Assembly (NCBI RefSeq): GCF_000276665.1
Contig: NW_004955487.1
Coordinates: 6,384,464 to 6,448,463, forward strand
Length of the DNA: 64,000 bases
Reading direction: 5' to 3'
DNA from: Chinchilla lanigera
Taxonomy: Eukaryota > Chordata > Mammalia > Rodentia > Chinchillidae
The notes under the pieces are model-generated. The model was not told the origin of the DNA. It ran no database searches and saw only the letters and a list, made by a program, of their open reading frames with translations. The position numbers were made by a program, and so were the translations under genes. Every line of letters starts with the position of its first letter. The first letter of the stretch is position 1. Shown piece by piece: positions 1-10,881 of the stretch.

Positions 1-420
1 GCCTACTGCTCAACAGTCCACTCACCCACAGAGCTTGCCATTCTGCTGCTCTTCTTCACCTTCTCAAAATAATTCTGCATCACTTAAAACAGAACTCAAA
101 TCCAGCAGAAGGCTGCTGCGATTGGGTCTGGGGCTCCTTCCCCAAGGACCCCCTCCCACGTGCTGCCACAGCAGGGTGCATGTGGGCCGCCCCTGCCGGA
201 TGTGCTAGGTGCCCTTAGGACTCAGCTTAGATACTGTCTGGGTGCATGCCCGTGTGTGTTTCTGTGTTTGCCTGTGAGAGCTTTCTTCACTGTGCAGTAC
301 TTGACTTGTTGCTCGTTATTGCACTTTGACTGTAAAGCCTCTTTGGCTTTACATTGTACCTGCCATTGGCCTCTGCTCTGGCCAGTCTTGTTACATACTT
401 CATTGCAATGACTTACCCAT
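1..420. other. Unassigned sequence
   Basis: No gene, repeat family or RNA is recognised. Open frames here are short (under 85 codons), overlap on both strands and show no known motif. Confidence 0.5.
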
Positions 421-500
421 CGTCTGTGTATTTTGCAGCACTGGGGATGGAACCCAGGGCCTTTGCACCAAGCCACATTCCCAGTCCTTTTTATTTTTTA
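421..500 (-). repeat. ID-like SINE fragment
   Basis: The plus strand reads 'gcactggggatggaaccc' and then a degenerate '...ccacattcccagtcc'. This is the reverse complement of the tRNA-like ID segment that ends many SINEs in this window. It is old and truncated. Confidence 0.7.
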
Positions 501-599
501 AACAAGAACTCAAACTTCCCCAATTTGCTTATTCATGAAGTAAGTATAATCAAATTAATTTTAATAAATATGAATAAATAAAGTAATCATGAGTAAGCA

Positions 600-982
600 T
601 TGCATTAGTCACTTTCCTAGTTGCTGAGACAATACTGAATAGCCAAAACTTAAAGCGGGAGAGGTTTATTTTGGCTCATGTTTAGAAGTGTCAGTCCATT
701 GTCTGCCAAGACTGGGGCAGAGGTGAATGGCACAGGACATAGCAAAGATGTTTAAAACAAGACATCCAGGAAGCAGTGGGCATTACTAGAGGAGCTGGGA
801 AGAGAGATATGACCTTCTGTGTCACTGGGCAGGGAGATATGACCTTCTAGGTCATAGCCACAGTGACCTCCTCCTAACAGCAAGTCAGCTGTGAGCCCCT
901 GTAATCCAAGCATCTTCTAAAGTTTCCACCCATGATCACATGAGGCTTTAGGAGGGCATCTACACAGAAACCATAACAGCTT
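600..982 (-). mobile_element. MaLR-like LTR, antisense
   Basis: It begins with 'ttagtcactttcctagttgc' and ends '...gaaaccataacag', with 'gaggtttattttggctca' near the start. This is the reverse complement of the 3' end of rodent MaLR LTRs, which read '...aaataaac...gaaaagtaactaagaca' on their own strand. It shares the layout of the plus-strand LTRs at 7.6 and 22.3 kb. It is degraded, with no internal retroviral sequence next to it, so it is probably a solo LTR. Confidence 0.75.
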
Positions 983-1168
983 TAAATCCCTTTGGTAGTT
1001 TAGATAATGGATATTTCAATAAATTTATTTCAGTAGTTATTCATACTATGAATGACATTGACAGGGTGACTTATAGAGATATGGATAAAATCCATTTCAC
1101 ACCTTCAATAGCAATAATTGTGGTCCCCATGTGAACTAAAATATCGAACAAATAGTAATGCCTTTATT

Positions 1169-1171
<3 letters not shown>
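983..1171. other. AT-rich unassigned spacer
   Basis: AT-rich spacer between an LTR and a GT microsatellite. No feature recognised. Confidence 0.4.

Positions 1172-1203
<32 letters not shown>
1172..1203 (+). repeat. (GT)n microsatellite
   Basis: About 16 uninterrupted GT units, directly abutting the antisense ID-like SINE fragment that follows. Confidence 0.95.
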
Positions 1204-1204
<1 letters not shown>

Positions 1205-1270
1205 TGCTGGGAATGGAACCTAGGGATCCACACTTGCTAGATAAGTCCTCTGTTATCTCCAACACCCCCG
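1203..1270 (-). repeat. ID-like SINE fragment
   Basis: 'ggtgctgggaatggaacc' with 'cacttgctagataagtcctc' is an antisense ID segment. The GT microsatellite sits at what would be its A-tail side, which fits a microsatellite growing from a SINE tail. Confidence 0.75.
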
Positions 1271-1458
1271 GACCACTTTTTTTATCTTTCCGTCAACTGT
1301 GTGATGTAGACCTGTGATGTATTATCTGCTCTTTACAGATGAGGGACTCAGTCTGGTGACTGACATGAATATAATTGAGGATAACATAAGACAGAATAAA
1401 GAAGTACTAAAGAGAGATATGTGCACAAATAATGTAACAGTTTTGTGAATATTTTTAG

Positions 1459-1742
1459 TTTTTTTTTTTTTTTTTTGGTGGTACTGGGGTTAAACCCAAG
1501 AATGCTGTACCACTGAATATAGCTCCAGTCCTATTAATTTTATTTTGAGACAGGCTCTTACTGACTTGCTAGATTGTCTATGCTGGGCTCAAACTTGTGA
1601 TCCTCCTGCCTCAGTCTCCCAGATGGCAGGCCTACCATGGGTGTAGCCTACCATCCATCCATCTATGCATCCACGCATCCATCCATCCATCCCTCCATCC
1701 ACACAACCACCCGCTTACCCATTGTGCACCACCATGCCTGGC
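1459..1742 (-). repeat. B1/ID composite SINE, antisense, with internal CATC expansion
   Basis: The element starts with an 18-base T-run (the reversed A-tail). The ID part follows ('ggtactggggttaaaccc'), then the B1 part ('ttttgagacaggctctta', 'gatcctcctgcctcag'), and it ends 'caccaccatgcctggc'. A CATC tetranucleotide array at about 1650-1705 interrupts the B1 head. Confidence 0.85.
1650..1705 (+). repeat. (CATC)n microsatellite inside a SINE
   Basis: Imperfect CATC/CATG units with single substitutions, embedded in the B1 head of the surrounding SINE. Confidence 0.9.
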
Positions 1743-1910
1743 TTGCAATGAGTTATTCTTGAATGAGAGATTCCTCTCAGAGCTAAGGATCATGAGCTCC
1801 TTTGCTGGCTGGGCTGGACCACATCCCTTCCAGACACAAGAGCCAGGCCTATGAGGGTGGCACAAGACTGTCATGGAGACAGTATTTATCAAGTGAATGA
1901 TATTACTCAA

Positions 1911-1995
1911 GTTAACTTTATAAGTTCTAAATTATAGAATAAGAATGATAGTAATGTCTATCTCCCAGATTTGTTGTGAGGACATCATAGAAAAC
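1911..1995 (+). repeat. MIR-like fragment
   Basis: 'aatgatagtaatgtctatctc' followed by 'tttgttgtgaggacat' resembles the central-to-3' part of MIR ('...tacctacctcatagggttgttgtgagga...'). Ancient and short. Confidence 0.5.
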
Positions 1996-2079
1996 AGTTA
2001 TTATTATGATGTTAACATGGATCCTGGGAACCAAGCTTTGCTTTGCTGTTATCTAAAGGACATTTAAGACTCTGCAGAT

Positions 2080-2560
2080 TCCACTCAAAGTGAGGAATTG
2101 CGCTAGGTCTATGGATTCCTATACTATACTAGTTGAGTGTAATTACTGGAATTTCTACCTGCTGATTAGGCGCACAGTGCTTTTTAATTATCTTAGCTTC
2201 TTGGGGAAAAAGCTGCAGTAAGAGACGAAAACCCAACAGCTTGTTATAGCGTTATTTGTTCACAACTACTCGCAAATGTATTTTGCCGAATGCTTCAAAT
2301 CCAGTTTTTAAAGACTAAGCTACAGTTAGTAATCATTTCATAAATATTAATGGGGAATATGCAAGTGGAAAGTTAAATTAAAATGCTACCAAATGGCTAG
2401 CAGGCAGCAGAAAATGAGCAGAAGCCTCTAATCAGTGGAATTCATGGTTGTGTAACTTTTATCCTCCCATTAGAGTGGAAAACAGAAGTTGATTTCTCTC
2501 CCACTTAAAATCAGTTCATGTTGAAGAGAAAATGCAAATTAGCTCAATAGCTGAAGGGTT
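2080..2560. promoter_or_regulatory. Candidate conserved non-coding element
   Basis: About 480 bp of AT-rich sequence without any recognisable repeat or frame. It is dense in homeodomain-type ATTA/TAAT cores, with 'tttttaattatc' near 2183 and 'ataaatattaatgg' near 2342. A perfect POU octamer ATGCAAAT lies at 2532-2539, immediately followed by TAG. Several CpGs survive. This composition is typical of developmental enhancers, but conservation is inferred from appearance only. Confidence 0.3.
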
Positions 2561-2924
2561 CCAGGAGCAGCAATTCTTTGTGTCAAGTCAGCTCTCCTTG
2601 ATCTTAGTTGAATGCCAGTGTTGGGACCCAGAGAGAGATACTCATGGATGTGGCCCTCTTGGGCTGCTTGGCAGGACTTCAGGAGGTTTTGGATGTAGGA
2701 GAGAACAAGCAGTATTTCACATTCATTTACCAGTTTATCATTTCTGTCTTCTGAGTACAGTGTTTATGTACTAAAAGTAGTGTGTTGAAAAGACGACTGA
2801 TTTTAGAGATTTCAAATTGAGAGAGAAAAAGATTAGGGAGTTCTGATCATTTGGGCACAGTGCTGTTGAAGGATCTTACTTTAGATAATTTTTTGTATCA
2901 GCAGTAGATCCTTTTCCCCATTGT
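2561..2924. other. Unassigned sequence
   Basis: No repeat family or gene recognised. The open frame at 2532-2774 has no known motif. Confidence 0.4.
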
Positions 2925-3065
2925 ATATCCACCCACTTATCCACACAGCTATCCATTGAGCCAGTGAGCTAGCTACCCACTCACCCATCCGCCCACACTC
3001 CCAGCCACCCACTCACCCATCCGCCCACTCATCTACCCACCCAGCAACGGATCCACCCATCAATT
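2925..3065 (+). repeat. Degenerate CCCA/CCAT-rich repeat
   Basis: Imperfect tetranucleotide-based array (cccac, tccat, cacc). It includes a direct repeat of 'acccactcacccatccgccc' beginning near 2977 and again near 3007. Confidence 0.85.
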
Positions 3066-3659
3066 CCCAAAATGTTTGTATTAGTACCTAACATGGACCA
3101 AACCATGTTCTTAGCATTGGGGAAAATAACTGAGTAATACTTGGTTATCTCTTATAGATTTTGCAGTCTTATATAATAACTCCCTCATACATATTTTTAT
3201 AAAATTGAAGGAATTAGTAGAATGAAAAGCACTTAGAACAGTTTTGGATACAGAGCATTGACATGTAGTAAGCATGATGTGGTGATGGGCACAGGGTACT
3301 AGTATGGAACAATGGTGAATGAACTGGCAGGAGTCAGACCATGGCAAGCTTTATATGCCATGGAATTTTTTTTTTATGAGAAAAGAGGAGTGATTAAAGA
3401 ATGGAAAGTGGGATAATGGCGACCAACACATGTTCCATGACAACCACTGGGCCTCCTGGGTGGAGGATGAGGTTGAAATGACAGATTTGAGGCTTGGCAC
3501 TAGTTAGAAGGCTACTGAGTTAGACTAAGAGACAAGACGTGGGCTAAACTAGGAGAGCCATATGGAGGTCTGAAGATGGGATGGGTATTTGAGTTTTCCA
3601 GAAGGGGAAACTATTAGAAATAAATGCAGGGAGAGGAAAAGTGGAGTCTTAGTTGGTGC
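3066..3659. other. Unassigned sequence
   Basis: AT-rich in the first half, then purine-rich. Parts may be decayed repeats but none can be named. Confidence 0.4.
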
Positions 3660-3970
3660 ATAGGTTCTAGAGTCAGTGACCACTAGACAACTGAGGTTTA
3701 AATGAGAAAAATAAAAGTAAAATAGATGCATGTTTTGGTAGAAAGTTTTTGAATTCATAGCCCTAATAGTTGCATAATTAAATAAAGAATACACTTAGCT
3801 GAGTTCAAACTCTGCCAGACCAACACTGTAATTCTTGAATAAGATCTTTCCCCTTTCTAGACTTCCATTTCCACACTCATAAAATGGGAGGGGGTGTCAA
3901 CCTAATCCAAACGTAGAAAGAAAACAAAGTTAGCATGCACAGGCACCCAGGGCTTGGCACAGAATGTGCT
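3660..3970 (+). repeat. MIR element, interrupted
   Basis: 'ggttctagagtcagtgacc' matches the start of the MIR core. After an AT-rich interruption (about 3690-3795) the sequence resumes with 'gagttcaaactctgcc', 'acttccatttccacactc', 'ataaaatggg' and 'gcttggcacagaatgtgctc', which follows MIR order. It is heavily diverged. Confidence 0.6.
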
Positions 3971-4489
3971 CTCAAGTATAACAAGGATTTGAAATTGAAT
4001 AGTATGTTCACTTTGGGGAATTTGTGTGAAAGGAAAAGAGTTATTTATAGCCTTCTCCATTCATGTATTCAGATATTGATTTGCCCTAATTTTCTGAAGG
4101 CTTTCTATATGCATGAAATATGTTGGATACATGACAGAGAATACACTTTGTCCAGAAAAATCCTTTTGTGTGCTTGTTGTATCTCTGTGTTAAGCTTATT
4201 GCAAATTTGCTTCTGTCATGCCTGTAACCCTGCTCCATAGTGTTGGTGCAATATAGGATGCAATATAGATGTCCCTATATGTGGTCGCCATGACAGCAGA
4301 GAACAGCACATTAGATGGTGGCCAGTGAACCAATATTACTTCATGTCAAGTGGAGTTCACTGGGGCATGAATTGCTACTATTCCTAATAAAATAACATAA
4401 TTTATTGTATATTTTTATGTTGGCTTATATATCTATGATTTGAATTGGCTTTATATCTATTATTTCAGTTAATTCTATGAGATAGGTCT
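3971..4489. other. Unassigned AT-rich sequence
   Basis: No gene or repeat family recognised. The frame at 3935-4240 runs into the MIR and has no known domain. Confidence 0.4.
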
Positions 4490-4675
4490 CTTTTGTCCCC
4501 AATTTTATTAAGGTATGACAGGCAAAACTTTTATGTTTAGAGTGTGCAATGTGATGCTTTGATATATGTATACACTGTGAAACTATTAATCAAGCCAATT
4601 AACATAATCATTGCTTTACATGCTTTTTTTGTGGTGAATATATTTTAAGTTATACTCTTGTAAGAGGTTGGTTTA
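4490..4675 (-). mobile_element. Old L1 3' fragment, antisense
   Basis: 'attttattaaggtatgac', 'gatatatgtatacactgtga', 'caattaacataatcat' and 'tttttttgtggtgaatat' follow the reverse complement of ancient L1M 3' untranslated regions. Short and diverged. Confidence 0.6.
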
Positions 4676-4714
4676 TTTCCCCTTGTTTATAGAAGAAGTA
4701 ATTGAATGTAAATT

Positions 4715-5290
4715 ACATTGGGTAGGGTTCTCTAGAGGAGCAGAATCAATAGGAAATGCATGTATAATTATGGAAGGGGATTTATTAGCTAGGCATACAG
4801 GATCGTCAGAGGAGGCAGTACCCACTATGGCCACTTGAAGAGCTGGAGGATCCAGTAGCTGCTGGATCTGGCTTCCCAAGAAGCTGGAAGTCTCAGAACA
4901 AAAGGGATCAAAGATGTAGGGCTAGTCTGAGAACAAAGGTCTGGAAGCTCCCCAGAGAGTCACCGGTGTGAGTCCATGTTGAAAGCCTGAAGAAACTGGA
5001 GTCTGATGTCCACCTCGATGGCAGCAGTAAGAGATGCTCCCACTGAATCAAAATGGAGCTTTTAAAATGCAGGCCAACTTCCTCATCCTCCTTTTATTCC
5101 AGCTGGGCTGCAAGCCTATGGGGTTGGTATCACCCACCTCAGGGCAGGTCTTCTCCCTCAGTTTTCTGGCCTGTGTGTCAGTCATCTCTGGGAACACCCA
5201 CAGGCACACTCAGAAGTGAGCTTTATTAATTTACTAGGTGTTGCTTAATCTAATCAAGGTGACAATCATGATTAACAGTCAAAAAATCTT
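4715..5290 (-). mobile_element. MaLR/MLT-like LTR, antisense
   Basis: It opens 'gggttctctagaggagcag' with 'ggggatttattagctagg' and closes with 'ctaatcaaggtgacaatcat' and 'gattaacagtc'. This is the layout of antisense MaLR LTRs whose reverse strand ends in 'ggttctctagagaa...ttaaccatcac'. The exact subfamily cannot be named by eye. Open frames inside are incidental. Confidence 0.6.
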
Positions 5291-5789
5291 GATTAAATTC
5301 ACAGAGCCCAGAAGCAGTAGAGCCAGGTCTGGAGCCTAGGTCTGTGTGAAAGCAACTCCTGTCTTCACAGTGGGTCATAACACAGTCAAATATCAGGGTA
5401 GCTGGTCGCATGGCGGAGGGGATATCTTCCAGCCTTTCCTGGTCTGGGCCTGCTTCCTTCCCTGTGCACACTTTTCTTACATGCATCTTTCTCAGGACAA
5501 ACCATGCTGTTCTGCCACTCAGGTGACTCACTTTTCTGTCTCCAGCTCTGGGAGGTGAGTTTCTTTGAAGGAAGGAACTGCATTGCATGGTCTCATGAGC
5601 AGCACATTGTGAGCAATTCAGGACATGTCTGAGGTATATGCGTATATGAATTACAGACCACAAGGTCCTCCAGGAAGCAGTGTCTTTCTACTTTTGGTAC
5701 TAAGAGCTTATATACATGACTGTATTAATTGATATAAACTTACATAACTAGGTGTCAAAATCCTCTTCAAAGTCTATATAGTTGGAAAA
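5291..5789. other. Unassigned sequence
   Basis: A minus-strand open frame of 137 codons (5250-5663) starts in this region and runs into the LTR. It has no recognisable domain, so I do not call it a gene. Confidence 0.4.
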
Positions 5790-6085
5790 GCATTTTTTTG
5801 TGGTGCTGAGGATTAAACTCAGGGCCTCCAGTATGCTAGGCAAGAGCTCTGGAATATTTCCCCAGGGTTTTTAACTTTTATTTTTACTTTTCTGGCAGTA
5901 CTGAGAATTGAACCTATTGTCATCACATTGAGCTACATTTCAGGACCTTTTAAAAGAACTTTTTACTTTGAGACAGGGTCTCCTTAAGGTACTAAATTGC
6001 TTAGGCTGGGCTTGAAATTATGATTCTACTGCCTCAGGCTCCCAAGTAGCTGGGATCACAGGCTGGCACTACCATGCCTGACTAA
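5790..6085 (-). repeat. Two ID-like segments joined to a B1-like body, antisense
   Basis: An ID-like segment ('gtggtgctgaggattaaact') is followed by a second one ('ggcagtactgagaattgaac'). A B1 body comes next ('ttgagacagggtctcctt', 'gcctcaggctcccaagtagc'), ending 'actaccatgcctgac'. It is either a dimeric SINE or one SINE inserted into the tail of another. Confidence 0.8.
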
Positions 6086-6124
6086 AAAGCCTTCTGATGC
6101 ATAATTGCTTTCCTTATGTTTCTT

Positions 6125-6230
6125 TTCTTCTTCTTTTTTTTTTTTTTTTTTTTTGGTACTGGGAGTCGAACTTAGGACTTTGCACTTTCCAGGCAGGTGC
6201 TGTACCACTGAGCTATATCCCCAGCCCTCT
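6125..6230 (-). repeat. ID SINE, antisense
   Basis: A T-run of about 20 bases is followed by 'ggtactgggagtcgaact', 'ccaggcaggtgctgtacc' and 'actgagctatatccccagcc'. This is a complete free-standing ID element in reverse. It is less diverged than most in the window, so probably younger. Confidence 0.9.
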
Positions 6231-7194
6231 TTTGTTTCCACATTACTGCCTGGATAGAGTGTTCCATTGTTTACAGACTTGTAATTGTTTAATCCATCTC
6301 ATTCTCTGCATCTTGCGCTAAAGCCATTTTAAAATTTTACTTGTGTTGCTGTGTTTTCTTACACAGCGTCTTTGCTAATATGGACTGAACTGTGTGTCAC
6401 AGCTCCAAAAGACTGAAGTCTAAGAAACCCATTAAACCATGATGCTCAAATGGGCAAAACTTGAATCTTCAAGCACCTGCTAAATTTAAACCCACAGAAT
6501 CAAAGGCACCATCCAGAGGTGCCACTGGAGAACCACATGAAATCATGATGCACAGAAGCAAACCATTTCTCATTCATCTGCAGCACACCCTGAGAGGGGA
6601 CAGAAAATCCAGAGCTTTTGATCCAAAGGCCTGTGTAGCTCCTTGGTCCTCATCCACAAGAGGAACCTCACTTAGCAAACTGTGAAACATTCTCACTGGA
6701 CATTTGCCTGCTACTCTAATTTTTTTTGGTAAGATATATATTTAAAGAAACAGTCTCAGAGTTACAGAAAAGTTTCAGGTACAAAAGGAAATAATATTTT
6801 CCTAAAGCATTGGAAAGGAAGTGGCTAACATTTGAAAACATTCAAAAGGACCCAAGAATGAGACTTCAACATCCTTGAATATTTTAGTGTGTTTTCTGTA
6901 AACCAGAGCATTCTCTTATATAAGCAAAACACGACCAGCAATTTTGCAAATCTTTGCTTCTCCTGAACCTCTCCTCTGATGACTGCCCTGGGGGCTGTCC
7001 TTCCTTCCTCAGCCCTGTGATTCATCTTCATTAAATTCCAAGAAGCCCTGAGTAGCCCTGTGACCACGCAGTCACACGCAAAGGCTCAGATGCATGGTGA
7101 CTGGATCTTGCCTTCCACACCACTCTCAGCATGCTGTGTACCCTGGAAACTGGACTGGGGTGTGGGAACTCATCTCCTGCCTGCTTTCTGCACA
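6231..7194. other. Unassigned sequence
   Basis: No repeat family, exon or RNA gene recognised. Short frames on both strands lack motifs. Confidence 0.4.
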
Positions 7195-7330
7195 TCAGGA
7201 GGCGTTAGGTTCAAAACTGCTTGTAGCGTGGATGAATGAAATGTATTATTAAAGATAATTCTTCAGAGAGCAGTGATAATTACTCAGCATTTATATTTTT
7301 AATTTAATTCAGCCATGATTAAAGTTTTCA
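7195..7330. promoter_or_regulatory. Candidate conserved non-coding element
   Basis: AT-rich, non-repetitive stretch with 'attattaaagataattc', 'gtgataattactcagc' and 'tttaatttaattcagcc', i.e. several closely spaced ATTA cores. Function is inferred from composition only. Confidence 0.2.
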
Positions 7331-7612
7331 TTGCAGATGGAGGAAATTGAGAGTGTGAAATACTGGGGTGGGGAGGGACCCTCACAAGGGTGGTTATCCT
7401 TGGAAGGAAGCTCCCACAGCTTGTCCTCAGGGCTGAGTTATGCACATACCCTAACCAAATCCTAAGGAGATGCTTAGTGAACAACCTTCATCTAACATAG
7501 TTGTAACTCAACGTTCTCTCCAGAGAGGAATTTGGTGAAGGGATTGACTTTTATTTTTATTATTACATGTTTGCAGTACATAATGACCAACCACCTTCCT
7601 TGGGGGGGGTTG
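7331..7612. other. Unassigned sequence
   Basis: Nothing recognised between the AT-rich block and the LTR. Confidence 0.4.
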
Positions 7613-8041
7613 TGTTATGGCTTATATCTAGATGTCTACCTAAAGGCTCATGCACTCCTTGATGGGGCTTTTGGGAGGTGGCTGGGTTATGGGTTTGTGA
7701 TGCTAGATTATGGGTATGATAACTGGATTAGTTTACTGATTGGTTGAACATAGTCGTGGGTGATGGAATTACTGAACAGGTAAGCCCCACCATGGCTGTG
7801 GGTGGCACCAGCCAATAGGCTTGTAGCCTGGATGGAGTAGAAAGGGAAAGGAAAGCTCTCTGCTGGCTATCTTTTGTCTGCATGCTGTAGACTGTTTCTC
7901 TTCCGTGACGCCCCTCTGCTATGCTGCCCTGCCTTGGAGCCAGATGACTATGGCCTCTACCAACTGTGAACTGAAGTAAATCTTCTTTAAACTTGTTGGT
8001 GTCAGGTACTTTGTCCCAACAATAAGAAAAGTAACTAAGCA
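7613..8041 (+). mobile_element. MaLR-like solo LTR
   Basis: It begins 'tgttatggcttatatctaga' and ends 'gtaactaagca'. Inside are 'ccttggagccagatgac' and 'tgaactgaagtaaatcttc', the latter in the place of the usual aataaa-like poly(A) region. It matches the LTRs at 22.3, 46.7 and 50.5 kb in the same order of blocks. No internal retroviral region is attached. Confidence 0.85.
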
Positions 8042-8044
8042 AAG

Positions 8045-8195
8045 TTGGTACGTGTACATAACACAGTTTAAGTCATTTTATGCCCCCTCTATCTCTTGGT
8101 CCCCTTCCCATTTGCAGATGTCTATCTCCCTGATTTAAATACCATGTGATTTTTTTCCTTGATCATCCTCTGCACTGAGCATAATGCTTGGCATG
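8045..8195 (-). mobile_element. Possible L1 3' fragment, antisense
   Basis: 'tacgtgtacataacacag', a pyrimidine-rich stretch, and 'gatcatcctctgcactgagc' resemble the antisense L1 3' end seen more clearly at 42.98-43.24 kb. Weak. Confidence 0.35.
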
Positions 8196-8714
8196 GAGAA
8201 GACACTCGGGGTATGCTGCGCAAACCATTGGCTGGAGGGTCCGATCAACTTGAATAGCATCTGTGTTTTCATTCACCAACATCCTCCCGTCAGCTCCGTC
8301 TGCTGCAAAATGATTGATTCCTTTCTTGGTGTGGCAGCAAAATGTTTCAGCAGAGCCCTTTGGGTGGGGATTCAGTGTGCTGTTGCAGGTAGAGACAAAG
8401 GAAAAATGGACCAACCGGGAGTCATAAAATGCAAACTTGTATCTCCTGAATCTGGGATGAAAGGTGGAGTTTCAGGTTCCAAGTTCCACATGAAATTCTT
8501 GGCTTGCTTTTCCCAACAGTCAAGCTAAAAAGAAACTTTGCACAAAAGTGGTACTTTTTCTTCCTGGCCTGGAAAATCGATTTCAGTGTTTTAATCTTGC
8601 TCCTTGGAATGTCCTCCTTCAGCCTCCTCTGTGTAGCAAAATGTTCATCTTCTGCGCCAGACTCCAATGCCAGCTCTTCACACGGTGACGTTCGTGGCTG
8701 ATCTCCACCCAGGA
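8196..8714. other. Unassigned sequence
   Basis: A 114-codon plus-strand frame (8184-8528) overlaps a minus-strand frame of similar size. Neither has a recognisable motif. Confidence 0.4.
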
Positions 8715-8850
8715 TTAACCTGGGACAGGGACTGTGTTAAGTGCATCACAGAAATCATCTCAGCTGCTATTCACAGATCCCCATCCAATGAGGACCATTA
8801 TTTATTATTTGCAGATGAGGAAACCACAGCATGCTCTGGTGATGCCATTA
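8715..8850 (-). repeat. MIR-like fragment, antisense
   Basis: 'gggactgtgttaagtgcatc', 'cagaaatcatctcagctgct' and 'tttgcagatgaggaaacca' follow the antisense MIR order (size/age clause, then 'acagatgaggaaact'). Confidence 0.65.
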
Positions 8851-9117
8851 CCCTGGCTCTGGTGTGTGGTGGAGTGTCATAACTTTGGAACAAGGAGCGA
8901 AACTTCAGCTTGAGCAATGGGGACACAGGTTGCTGTGCAACCCTTGCTTCACTGAGACCTAGCCCAGCCCTGGGCTGTTTCCACCTGTCCCCATGACTTT
9001 AAGCTCATTGCTCTCAAAACCACCCTGACATGGGGCCAAATCGGTCTTCTGGGACAGGCTCTGAACTCATAGCCACGGCACTGGGAGATCCCTCATTTTG
9101 AAGTTCTTCTTTCATGA
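8851..9117. other. Unassigned sequence
   Basis: Nothing recognised. Confidence 0.4.
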
Positions 9118-9312
9118 TTTATTTGTTGATGTTAGGGGTTGAGTCCAAGGCCTTTGCACTGAGCTACCTCCCCCACATTTTTTTATTTTTCATTTTGAGA
9201 TAGGGTTTCACTAAGTTGCTAAGTTGCCCAGGCCAAGCTCAAACTTGCAATACTCTTGCCTTAGCCTACCAGCATGCGGGGACTTCAGGTGTTTGCCACT
9301 GTACCTGGGTGA
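9118..9312 (-). repeat. B1/ID composite SINE, antisense
   Basis: ID part ('gttaggggttgagtcc', 'tttgcactgagctacc') followed by the B1 part ('ttttgagatagggtttcac', 'aagttgcccaggcc'), ending 'gccactgtacctggg'. Confidence 0.85.
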
Positions 9313-9481
9313 GTTCTTGCATCTTAGTGCCTCTTGCTACATCTTATTCACCCTCCTGGATTTTATTTTCTTAAACATGTCTTTACATCAAGAAAGCAGA
9401 ATAACTATTTGTGTCATCTTTGCCTAACATAACATTGAGTATAAGATGTATTTATACCCAGAGTTATGATAAAAACAGTCA

Positions 9482-9672
9482 TGGAGTCAGGCATAGTAGT
9501 ACACACCCATAGCTCTGTGAAGTTGAGGCAGGAGAAGCACAAATTTGAACCCAACCTGGACAATTTAGCGACTTGGTGAGACTTTGTCTCAAAATTAAAA
9601 ATACAAAGAGGCTGGAGATGTAGCTCAGTGAGAAAGTTCTGAGTTCAATCCCAGTATGACAATAACAACATG
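9482..9672 (+). repeat. B1/ID composite SINE, sense
   Basis: 'gtcaggcatagtagtacac', 'gttgaggcaggagaagc', 'cgacttggtgagactttg', 'ggctggagatgtagctcag' and 'ttcaatcccagta' give the full sense order: B1 body, A-rich linker, ID part. Confidence 0.9.
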
Positions 9673-10222
9673 AAACAAAGCAAAGCAACAGTGGTGAATA
9701 GATTTTATTTGTATTGGCTCTTTGGAAGTTATTATTCTAATATATTATTTTCATTCCATGAAAACATTGATAGAGAACCCCAGGGAGTTAGAATTCACGA
9801 TGGTATGAAGGTGCAGTCCTCCCACCCAACCTTAACTTTTGTGATAAGTAATGCTTATAAATTTAGAAAAGTGTTGAAAGCCAAATTATATATTCTTCTT
9901 TTAAAAATTCTTTTATGTATGGCATCTCAATAGATAGATTTGGGGTTCTCAAAAACACTCACTCACTAATCATATTTCACCAAAATATTCCTTAGGGCAA
10001 CCTTCTCTACAAAACTGGGTAAGCTAAAGCAAAAGAAAATTCAATTTGGGTTTTGTTGTGCATTTCCATTGAAAAAAAATACTAAGCACTCCTGAAACCA
10101 GTATAAATCCTTACTGTACTGAGACTTAAATAGACAAGATGGTACTTCTGTCCTCAATAAAGATAACTGTGAAATTTGCATAAGTGCATATTTCCTTCTA
10201 GGTTAAGTATATCACATACAAG
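9673..10222. other. Unassigned AT-rich sequence
   Basis: No gene or repeat recognised. The 87-codon frame at 9670-9933 has no motif. Confidence 0.4.
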
Positions 10223-10868
10223 GAGGGAGCCACAAATATAATGAATGTTTAAATTTCAAAAATCTATTACACTAAAAGACACATTGCCATAAATCTTCCT
10301 CCCAATCCTCCTTCCTTCTAGCACACTCATCCCATCATCTGTGCCACCTTCTGCAGCAGCTCTGGAATCCTCTTTTCTGAGGGTCTCTACCAAGTGTGCT
10401 AAAAGATATGGTGAATGCTGCTGCCCAGAGCCATCCAGCAGGAAGCCAGGCTCATAAAAACATGACACTGTGTCCTCACCTACCTTATTCACCACACCTG
10501 ACACTATGTGACTTCTGGCTCTGCCCCAAAGTCATAATGACCATGAAAGAGAAATGCTTTGAATCCATTCAAGATATCGAGGCAGCCAGGACAGCACAGC
10601 TAAAGACCCTCAGGAAAGACAATTCCAGAACTGCTGCAGAAAGTGGCAAGGAAAATAGGACAAATGTGTTCAAAGTGAGGGGGAGGATTTTGAGGGGAAT
10701 GCACAGTAATGTGTCTTTTACTACAATATACTTTTTTTGGTACCAGGAATAGAACTCAGGGCCTTGTGCTTGCCAGGCAAGCACTTGTGCTGCTGAGCTA
10801 TATATCCCCAGTCCTTGCAATACATTTTTTGAATTTAAACACATCATATTTTTTCATCACACCTCATA
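10223..10868 (+). mobile_element. Mariner-derived fold-back element, copy A
   Basis: The right half (about 10440-10700) encodes a relic of the mariner transposase C-terminus. The block around 'CDFWL' is where the last catalytic Asp of the D,D34D triad sits, and it is followed by 'KCFESIQDIEAA'. The left ~155 bp (10245-10385) is a diverged reverse complement of the right end: 'agcagctctggaatcctc' on the left corresponds to 'attccagaactgctgc' on the right. A second terminal-repeat-like motif ('atatggtgaatgctgct') lies inside at about 10410. A frameshift makes the relic non-coding. An antisense ID SINE (10730-10822) splits the right end. The N-terminal and central transposase regions are missing. 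Confidence 0.8.
10730..10822 (-). repeat. ID SINE nested in mariner copy A
   Basis: 'tttttttggtaccaggaa', 'gtgcttgccaggcaagcac' and 'gctgagctatatatcccc' form an antisense ID element. Mariner sequence stops before it and resumes after it ('gaatttaaacacatcat'), so the SINE inserted later. Confidence 0.85.
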
Positions 10869-10881
10869 ATAACCACTTGAA

